From: Rhexocercosporidium sp. MPI-PUGE-AT-0058
Lineage: Eukaryota; Ascomycota; Leotiomycetes; Helotiales
NCBI GenBank assembly: GCA_020746875.1
Contig: JAGTJL010000001.1
Span: 4,278,001 to 4,342,000 of the forward strand
Direction: 5' to 3'
DNA: 64,000 nt
In this document: positions 55,920 to 64,000 of the stretch, piece after piece
Layout: each line of letters opens with the position of its first letter
Position numbering within the stretch: the first letter of the stretch is position 1
Notes under the pieces: model-generated
Database searches by the model: none
Seen by the model: the letters and a program-made list of their open reading frames with translations, nothing else
What the model was told of the DNA's origin: nothing
Made by a program: the position numbers and the translations under genes

Positions 55920-57922
55920 ATGGGGGGAATGAGAGTTGGACGACGGAGGCCGTGGTCTTTGGGAGACACATATGGTACATCTTCATATATCTTTGATTCC
56001 TCTCCACAACATCAGAGTGTGCTTTACTAACGAGCTTTGCAGATTTCATTGCTACCTTCCTCCACAAACCCAACATCCGACCCATCTACCCCTCAGCTTC
56101 ATCTAGATCTAGACGCCATTACCAGACTTCCCACGCCCAAGCTGCACATATAAACCGCATTAGGACAAATAGACTACATATACCAGCATCCACATCCAGA
56201 TATGCACATTCTTCCCACCGAATTGGAGCTAGCAGACGCTATTTCCACGACTATTTCGTCACGAACCTCCCCTCCTCTTCTCTACACCCGGACTCGAAGT
56301 CCTCAACTGGACCTCACCACAAGCTACCCCGAGCGGCTTCAACACCTCATACACCTGGACATGGACCATCTCCTGCCGCAGCACCGCCTATGGTGGGTAT
56401 GTCCCGCGAGATGACCGTGGTGAGAATCCCACTACGCAGCGCGAAGCACCACTTCGGTGTCTCGGTCTCACGCGGTACTCGGGCATATAACGAGGATACC
56501 TACCAAGCTGGCACGCTGGAAATACCTGCTTTCGCAAAGCGAGCCCCTATCAGTCTGAGCCGGGCGGGGAAGACCGCGAGTGCCACCTCGGCGGACAGCG
56601 CTAGTGGTGATCCCCAAGTGTTTTACTTTGGCGTCTTTGATGGACATGGTGGGAATGAGTGTAGTGATTTCTTAAGAGAGGAGTTGCATGGGTATTTGGA
56701 GAAGACGGCTGAGACTTTCGAGCTGGCTTCTAGTCTGAAGGCGGGGAGGAAGAAGGAGAGGGATGTGGGAGGGCCGAGTAAGGAGAAAGATGGGAATAGT
56801 GAATTGGCTTCTCAGGGGAAGGAGAGTTTGCAGGGTGTTCAGACGAAGAGTAAGGAGGATGTTGAGAAGGACTCTAACATACCGACTCGGAATGAGGATG
56901 GGAGGATTGAGCAACCGCCTGCTAGTCCGGCTATTGAGAGCGAGAAACCGGTCTCTGTTGGATCGAATAAGCCTAAGACGATTGAGCTGGAACGATCCTT
57001 GGTCGCACAATGGAAAGAAACGGTTGGAGGGTATTTCAGACGCTTCAGGCCGGAGCACTTTACACTGTCACCTTCGTCTGGAGAAGAAGCAGCAGCTGAG
57101 ACGCCTGTGTCAATCGAGACAGTCCTCATGTATGCCTTTCTCCAAGCAGATTTGGATTTCATCACAGCACAAGCCCAGAAGCCCGACCCGGACAATCACC
57201 ACAGCGACAAACCTCTGAACGCAGATGAAATTCTCGGCCGCCCCTCCCATCTATCCTCTCAACACCGCATCGGTGGACCAACCCGTTTCGTCGGCGGCTC
57301 AACGGCATCCATAGTCCTCATCTCAACCCCCACACCTACACCCTTCTGGCATCCCGCCTCCCCTTCGACCCTCGTCGTCGCCCACGTAGGCGACACACGC
57401 ATCCTCCTCTGCAACACCGCCACCGGCCTCGCCATTCCCGTAACCACAAACCACCACCCTAGCTCCCCCGTCGAAGGTGCCCGCCTCCGTCGCTACGCCG
57501 CAACATTCGTGACAGATTCATTCGGCGAAGAACGCATGTCCGGACTAGCTAACACGCGCGCTTTCGGCGACATGCGCTCGAAGCGCATCGGTGTCTCTGC
57601 CGAGCCTGAAATCCGCCGGGTGGAGCTCGCGCCTGCAGAGTATAGTTTCCTCGTCCTGGTCAGTGATGGCGTTAGTGGCACGCTCACGGATCAGGAGATC
57701 GTGGATGTAGTTAAGGAGGCGAAGACGCCGGAGCAGGGGGCGAGGGATGTGGTTGGGTTTGCGACGGAAGTAAGTCGTGAGGGCGATAATGCTACTTGTC
57801 TTGTTGTTAGGCTTGGGGGATGGGAGAGGAGGATTGAAGGGGGCATGGGGAGTATGGGGACGAAAGAGGTTAGGGATTTTAGGAAGGGGGATGCGTTGGA
57901 TCCGAGGAGGGGGAGGACCTGA
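55920..57922 (+). CDS. PP2C-type protein phosphatase with a basic N-terminal extension
   Basis: Two exons, 55920-55974 and 56043-57922, 644 residues. The catalytic part is firm: RAYNEDTYQAG (metal-site Asp), VFYFGVFDGHGGNE (about 215-225), FVGGSTASIVLIS, LVVAHVGDTRILL, ANTRAFGDMRSKRIG, LVLVSDGVSG and EGDNATCLVVRL. The region before it is Arg/Ser-rich (HYQTSHAQAAHINRIRTNRL), suggestive of mitochondrial import. The first exon (MGGMRVGRRRPWSLGDTY joined to DFIATFLHKPN) is inferred from frame closure and splice sites; a shorter form starting at 56390 is possible. An acidic/Lys-rich insert of about 100 residues separates two conserved parts of the domain. It dephosphorylates Ser/Thr; the closest yeast relatives may be the mitochondrial PTCs, which is inference. 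Confidence 0.85.
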
Positions 57923-58815
57923 GGACCCGGCGACTTGGTTGGGAGATTGTGAGGCGAGAGGAGGTGGAATTCGGGACGAGGAGTAAATAGCATTTGGGAC
58001 GAGGAAGAGAGATAATGAGACTTAGCTAGGTATCATTTGCATGCATGCATAAAGCGAGGGAGAGGTAGGTGCAGGTACAAATACTGTAAATACGATATGA
58101 TATAAATCAAGCCATTTTGAAAGCAACGTAAGGTGCCATTAACCATCACGAACCATCCTCCCTCGCCAACTTCACAATGTATTATTCTTACGTGCCCAAG
58201 GAAAGGAGATAGCTACATGGTACAGTCCCTGCCGAAACTGCACTCCTCCCACTCTTCGAATCTGTCTGTCCTGTACTTGTACAACACAACGGCGGCAAGG
58301 GGACCGGAACGAAAAGAAGAAGAAAAAGTACTAGGATGTTCGCACAGCATGGAAAGGAAAGGAAAGGAAAGGAAAGGATGACCTCGCCGGTTCTGCAGTG
58401 TCCAAGCACGATAAGTGAGGATGAAACATTATTTATTGGGAGGGGTGTCTTTGTCATCTAGAGGCGGTGATGAGTGGTTGCTTGTCAGTAGAGTTGGTTA
58501 TGCTGGTTAAGTTACAGTACTCGATGGGGCCGGGGCCGGGGGCCGAGGATCGACCGTCTGCTGTGCTCGCTGTGGTGTGCGAGTGAACTACTGTAAGTGG
58601 GTGGGTAGGAGGGAGCTGCCGAATTTGACATGGATTGGGATTGAAAGACGTGCTTTGCTTTCCTGTCCTGCGAGCTTTTCTCCTACACCTTCCGACGGTG
58701 TGTTTGTTTTTTGCTGTGGTGATGATTCCCTGATTGCGTCGACTGTACTCGTAGAGAGGATTGAGAGGCAAGGAAGAAGAGGAAGAAGAAGAAGCATTGA
58801 GCGAGGAAGCTGGCA
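57923..58815. other. Intergenic with a pentanucleotide repeat
   Basis: About 890 bp upstream of the MFS gene. It includes five GGAAA units at 58351-58375 and a GCATGCAT palindrome near 58038-58048. No gene supported. Confidence 0.4.
58351..58378 (+). repeat. (GGAAA)5 microsatellite
   Basis: Five perfect copies of GGAAA followed by a partial copy, directly visible in the intergenic region before the MFS transporter. Confidence 0.9.
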
Positions 58816-61060
58816 ATGGAGGGGTCGACGGTAACTTCTCATCACCATCATCATCATCATGATGATCATCCTAAAGTGGGGCACGGCAATCACAATATGA
58901 TCGATGCGAATTCTACGAAATCGATACTCGTGACGAATCAATCTGTCGACCAACCCGGTACTTCTAACACAAATGGTCGATGTGACAATACCGACTTCGA
59001 CTTCAACTCCGACAACAATGGCAATGGCAATGGCAATATCTCACCTGAAAATGATGAGAGTGAGAGCGACCTAGAAAGAGACCGAGACCGAGATCTCGAG
59101 AGGAGACTGGTGAGGAAAGTCGATCTGAGACTCTGCACCATCGCTGGGATACTATGTTCCTTGAATCTGCTCGATTCGGGCATCATTAGTAGTGCGAGCG
59201 TCACGACGATTTTTGAGGATTTGGGGTTGGGGGTTGAGGATCGTTATGTGAGTCTTCATTTTGTCCCTCAGGTTTGATTTACTGTTCTGTTTTTTCCTCT
59301 TCTTCTATTGAATGAAGGAGGAGGATTTTTATTTTGAGAGTTGTCTTTTGAGAGTTGTCTTTTGAGAGTTGTCTTTTGAGAGTTGTCTTTTGAGAGTTGT
59401 CTTTTGAGAGTTGTCTTTTTAGAGCTATCTTTTGAGTGCTGTCTTTTTAGAGTTGTCTTCTTTGGATGGGAGTAGATGCTGATGCTGATGGTTTTGAATA
59501 GTCGGTGTCGATTCTGGTGTACACTGTTGCGAGTGTGACTTTCCAGCTGCCGGCTACGCTTCTGGTGAGGTTCTTGGGGCCGAGGATTGTGTTCTCGGGG
59601 ATTACGGTCGGGTTTGGGATTGTAACTTTGGTGAGTTCTCTGGAGATGAGATGAAAGCTTTTCGGACCAGGACGAGGATTATTGGATGGCTTGATGCTGA
59701 TGGATGATGGGTTTAGTGTACTGCTTTCATCACGACTTGGAAGCAGATGATTGGGTTGAGGATTTTGCTGGGTATGATGCAGAGTGCTATTTTCCCGGGT
59801 CTGAGGTGCGTTTATACTTGTCTGTGTTGACAGTGGACATCTGGACTGATGTGTTTGCAGCTATCTGATCAGTACGTGGTACACGAGGAAAGAGCAGCAG
59901 CTCCGCTTTGCTTTCTTGCAATCTGGCGAGGTCACTGTTGTTGGCCTGGGAGGCTTCCTCAACTTCGGACTCAATCACTTGAATGGTAAAGGGGGGCTCG
60001 CTGGATGGTACGTCTTTTCCCGCCCTAAAGTCCTCTAAGATCTAGTGGTCTTGGGATCGGATCCTTTGTTATGATCCTAGAATATTGAAAATCATAGACG
60101 CTAAAGACGTACCTAGGAGTTGGATGTTTCTTGTACAGGGAATGATCGCAATCGGTAAGTTCCCAGGAAGTTGGTATAGTACTTACTGACATATTCGAAG
60201 TGATTGGCTTCATCACATACCTCTGGATCGTCGACTTCCCCGAGAACTCACACAATAGCTTCCGCTTCCTCACTCGCAACGAGCAACTTCTAGCAGAAAC
60301 CCGCATCTCAGACGACAGAGGTGACGTGAAACCCGAACCTTTTTCGTGGCGTCGCTGTCTCGTCCATTTTCTCGATCCAAAACTGTATGGATTCTGCGCG
60401 ATGTTCTTCTCGCTGAACCTCGTCTCGACTTCCCTCTCGTATTTCTTGCCCATTATCTTGCAATCGGGGATGGGCTTCTCGACCGATCAGGCTATCCTAC
60501 TCTCTGCTCCACCATACTTCTACGCCGTCATCCCCGTGATCATATCTTCCATTGTGGGAGATAAGTACCAGCTGAGAGGTCTGGTGATTGCTTTCAACTG
60601 TGTCTGTACCGTTGTTGGGTTCAGTATGCTAGGCTTTGCCAATCAGGTCACGGTGAGATATGTTGGAACTTATCTTGCTACGGGAGCATATGTGAGCAAT
60701 TGGGCCGCAATGAATGCATATCAGGCTTCGAATATCGTTGGTGCGTAGTCAATCACCCTTTTCTGGACCTCAATAGAATAAACAAAGAGCTGACCTATCA
60801 ATCCAGGGCAGTGGAAAAGAGCTACGTTCGCAGCCTCCATAACAGCTTGCAACGGACTAGGAGGAATTGCGGGAAGTTTTATCGTCAGACAAAATGAAGC
60901 CCCTCGGTACATGACTGCCATATGGATCAGCATCGGATCTCATATTCTGATCATTGGTATTGTTGCGCTGTTCTCTCTGTACTTCTGGCATGTAAACAAG
61001 AAGCAGAAGGAGGGTAAAAAGTTGCTGGAGGAGTCGGTTGGCTTTAGATATACTTTTTGA
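58816..61060 (+). CDS. MFS transporter, Dal5/allantoate permease (anion:cation symporter) type
   Basis: Seven exons: 58816-59247, 59502-59630, 59717-59805, 59861-60007, 60117-60154, 60201-60740 and 60807-61060, 542 residues. Twelve membrane segments can be traced. Typical ACS-family blocks are DLRLCTIAGILCSLNLLDSG in TM1, LRILLGMMQSAIFPGLSYLIS with STWYTRKEQQLRFA, GGLAGWSWMFLVQGMIAI, and LATGAYVSNWAAMNAYQ followed by QWKRATFAASITACNGLGGI late in the protein. Relatives import allantoate, nicotinate, pantothenate or other carboxylates. The substrate cannot be told here. The cytosolic N-terminus starts with seven consecutive His (9-15), then Asp/Asn-rich runs and an E/R/D-repeat. The first intron carries a 14-bp minisatellite. 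Confidence 0.9.
59332..59457 (+). repeat. Nine-copy 14-bp minisatellite inside an intron
   Basis: Head-to-tail copies of TTTTGAGAGTTGTC. Units 1-6 (59332-59415) are identical and units 7-9 differ by a few substitutions. The array occupies about half of the first intron (59248-59501) of the MFS gene. Confidence 0.95.
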
Positions 61061-61790
61061 TACCGAGGTCGACGGTCATGTATGTGCAGGGAAGTTGCTT
61101 TAAAGATGAACTCGATACATTTTATGCATGATGCTCCTTCAGGCAGAGTCATCATGCTGGGGAAGGACATCGACTTGTCACACTGTGACATTATGCGGTG
61201 TGATTGTGTGTGCACCTTTTGACAACCCGCGACCAATTGACTGTGCCCCATTCGAGCATCTGTACTGCAGGACAATCGATTCTTTGAAGCTTGACATGCG
61301 TGTGAGTGGTCCAATAAATACTGAATCGCCAGCGTCCCCACGGGTGACGTCTGGGCCTGGGCAATTTAAAGGAAGCGAGCTACAGTAGCCTCACCCTCAT
61401 CTTGCTCGTGAGGTTCTACGGTGGACGACTAGGCCAAACTGACAACCTTCCCGCTTCGAGGCAACTCAATAGTCTTAAAACAGATCTATCCACAACCATC
61501 TACGACCTCATCCGACTTGCTCTGCCTTCACCTTCAATCCGCATTTGTCAAACAGTCCAGTCTCTTATTCAGACTCCCACCATCCTTCGACGCCACCTCC
61601 TCGTCAACCCCGGCCTACCAACCCGCCAACAGCTCCCAATCTGTGGTGATCCGGAATCGCGGGCCTCGAGCTTGGAACGGACCGAACTCGCATGGAGCAA
61701 TCCTCGAAGTACTTCGCAGGACAATAAAACACTCGAAGTCCATCGCTCGCGGAGAGTCCCTGGTCTTCGCCAGGTGCAGCGGCAAAGAAG
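61061..61790. promoter_or_regulatory. Upstream region of SLA1
   Basis: About 730 bp. The right half is C/T-rich and probably includes the leader of the next gene, in which open frames run but without recognisable protein features. Confidence 0.4.
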
Positions 61791-64000
61791 ATGGGCTTCC
61801 TCGGCGTCTACAAAGCAGTCTACGACTACGTGCCCCAGGGTGCCTCGGAGCTTGCGATCACCGAAGGGGATATACTGTATGTGCTGGAAAAGAGTGGAGA
61901 GGATGACTGGTGGAAGGCAAAGAAGAAGGCATCCGGGGAGGACGATGATGAGCCTACTGGTTTAGTTCCGAGTAATTACGTGGAAGAGGTACGTGCCAGC
62001 TTTGTTTTGCCCACAATACCATCAGGGGCTCTGGAGACACTCTGCAGATTTAGCGGTACATTGTTTATTTCACATCCAATGCGCTGGATCTGCTCTGCGA
62101 CTTCGACTTTGCTGGAAAGTTGGCAGGCTGACCGTCCTCTAGGCGCTCCCTACAAATCAAGCTCGCGCACTCTACGATTATACAAGGCAAACGGATGAGG
62201 AATTGTCTTTTACGGAGGATGCGACACTTGAAGTATTTGATACGTCTGACCCAGATTGGATATTAGTTGGGCTTGATGGTGAATACGGATTTGCTCCAGC
62301 CAACTACATTGAGGTTCAGGAGGAAACAGCACAACCAACCCGTTCAGAAGCAACTCCACCCAGCCTCCCAAGAAGACCACCAACAACTGTTGAGGAAGAT
62401 AATTCCCTTGGATCCCCCGGGTCGCCTCAGAGTCCAGTTCAAAGTCCAGCAGCAGCTTTGGCAGGCATCATCAACCAACGAAAGGCTTCTGCGCCAGCCG
62501 CTCGAGCACCACCAGCGCAATTTACCCCAGAGGCTTCTGACGAAGATGAAGGACCTCCGCCATCGATGCCTGCTCGCCCAGCTTCTCAAGCAAGAGCCCC
62601 CGAGCCTTCGTACGCACGCGAAGCATCTCCGACGTCTCCAGGTCCCAGAATGTCTCCACCATACAATAGAGCCAGCTTTAACCGCAACATCGATGATGAG
62701 GTAGCATCACATGCGCCAGGTGGATTCCACATGTACAATATCAACGAAATGACCTCTATCATGGGCAAGCGGAAGAAAATGCCAACGACTCTAGGTATCA
62801 ATAACGCCACTGGGGTTATTTTGATTGCGCCGGAGAAGTCGCGAGACGGACCGGAACAAACTTGGACCGCTGAAAAGATGACCCATTACTCGATCGAGGG
62901 TAAACATGTATTTCTGGAATTGGTTAGGCCAAGCAAAAGCGTGGATTTCCATGCAGGAGCAAAGGATACTGCTCTAGAAATCGTTAGCGCTCTTGGGGAA
63001 CTTGCTGGAGCGGTCCGAGCCGAAGGACTTCGAGAGGTTATCATGGCAGGTACTGGCCAAGGACAGAAGAAGGGGCAGATTCTTTATGACTTTATGGCGC
63101 AGGGAGAGGATGAAGTTACGGTTGCTGTTGGAGATGAAGTTATCGTTGTGGATGATACCAAGAGTGAGGAATGGTGGCAGGTGAAGCGACTCAGAAATGG
63201 AAAGGAAGGAGTTGTTCCATCCAGCTATGTTGAGATCACTGGTGTGGTTTCTGCACCAAGCACTTCTGGTATCAACGCCGGAAAGTCAACCATTGATCAG
63301 AACCGACTAGAAGAGGAGCGGCTAGCCAAAGAGTCGATCAGAGCAGCGCGCATGGAGGAAGAAACTAAGGGGTCACAGGTAATACCTGAAAGGGGCAGCA
63401 GTCTATCGGCACGAGACAGTAGTAACCAAGATGGGAAACAGAGAAGTAGACATGAAAGCGGCCGAGAGGGACAATCAAGATCTTCGAAATCAAGTAAGCT
63501 GAGTCGCGAATTGTTTGGATACTATACTAATGTATCTAGAACCTGATCCTGCAAAAGTACGAACCTGGACCGATCGATCAAAGTCCTTCAGTGTTGAAGC
63601 ACAATTTCTTGCATTGAAAGATGGCAAGATCAATCTGCACAAGATGAATGGTGTGAAGATTGCAGTACCTGTGGTCAAGATGTCGATTGAAGATCTAGAG
63701 TACGTTGAGCGCATGACAGGTGTCTCACTTGACGAGGACAAGCCACTATCGGATATCAAGAAACAGCAGAAAGCTCGAGCTGCCAATAATACAAGCCCTG
63801 GCGGAGCTGGAGCCAGTATTGTTCCAAAGTCAACAAAGCCCGAGTATGACTGGTTTCAATTCTTCCTCGCCTGCGAAGTTCCCGTTGGGCTGTGCGAGAG
63901 ATATGGACAGGCATTTAACAGAGATTCGATGGATGAGAGTGTTCTACCTGATATTGATGCCACTGTTCTAAGGACTTTGGGTATTCGTGAGGGTGACATC
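61791..64000 (+). CDS. sla1: Actin-patch endocytic adaptor Sla1 (5' part)
   Basis: Exons 61791-61988, 62143-63493 and 63540 onward, truncated by the window edge after 670 codons. Sla1 links cargo, Las17/WASP and actin at endocytic sites. SH3-1 spans about 4-65 ([18 protein letters not shown] to [10 protein letters not shown]). SH3-2 spans about 72-125 ([17 protein letters not shown] to [10 protein letters not shown]). A Pro/Ser-rich linker follows, then SH3-3 at about 376-433 ([17 protein letters not shown] to [10 protein letters not shown]). The SHD1 domain begins near 524 ([20 protein letters not shown]), which in yeast binds NPF-type sorting signals. The SAM-like SHD2 begins near 628 ([20 protein letters not shown]). 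The C-terminal repeats lie outside. The short first exon exactly carries SH3-1. Confidence 0.96.

Noticed and set aside
58126..58140. AAGGTGCCA resembling the MITE end
   Set aside because: Only about nine bases match and no inverted partner or flanking TA pair exists, so chance is the simpler reading.
1..64000. CRISPR array, complete transposase or biosynthetic backbone gene
   Set aside because: Looked for throughout; no regularly spaced repeats, no transposase or polymerase motifs, and no PKS/NRPS/terpene synthase motifs are visible.

Overview
The window is a gene-dense piece of a filamentous ascomycete (Pezizomycotina) nuclear genome. Genes alternate freely between strands. Most carry short introns (about 45-120 bp) with GT..AG ends, intergenic spaces are mostly 0.3-2 kb, and the tRNA gene has a nuclear-type intron. 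Gene content (Sla1, Mif2/CENP-C, Sey1, Cog8, Pmt4, Ftr1/Fet3, a BAS2-like small secreted protein) is typical of that group. A leotiomycete is my best guess, from general resemblance only.

Layout. 0.4-8.2 kb holds three genes for predicted GPI-anchored or surface proteins (404-1469, 2194-2966, 7406-8191) around an NAD(P)HX dehydratase gene (5060-6208). 9.2-14.3 kb holds pmt4, a mitochondrial RidA/Mmf1 gene with a 14-nt exon, and a D-galactonate dehydratase-like gene. 15.0-16.5 kb holds a MYND zinc-finger exon pair followed by what looks like decayed coding sequence. 17.6-24 kb holds a conserved acidic fungal protein, a MITE-like palindrome, a gamma-butyrobetaine dioxygenase-like gene, a tRNA-Phe gene and a threonine aldolase gene. 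24.5-32 kb holds an amidase, the BAS2-like secreted protein, a fructosamine-kinase family gene and the centromere protein Mif2. 32.5-34.3 kb is a frameshifted relic of a ferric reductase. 34.8-48.4 kb holds RNase H2 subunit A, the ER fusion GTPase Sey1, an APC-superfamily permease, a TLC-domain protein, a cytosine-deaminase-like amidohydrolase and Cog8. 49.3-55.1 kb is a divergent FTR1-FET3 pair, the reductive iron uptake machinery, with SreA-type GATA sites between the two genes. 55.9-64 kb holds a PP2C phosphatase, a Dal5-type MFS transporter with a minisatellite in its first intron, and the start of SLA1, which runs off the right edge.

Most genes are unrelated housekeeping genes. The clear functional unit is FTR1-FET3. 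A dead ferric reductase lies 15 kb away. Pmt4 (O-mannosylation), the GPI-anchored surface proteins and Cog8 all touch the secretory pathway, but nothing in the sequence shows they are linked. I did not find a CRISPR array, a complete transposase, or a gene cluster that is convincingly a new system. The most unusual items are the internally duplicated surface protein, the palindromic MITE, the two decaying genes, the tandem AT-hook modules in Mif2, and the small intron/exon oddities. All exon coordinates were derived by hand from splice consensus and reading-frame closure.
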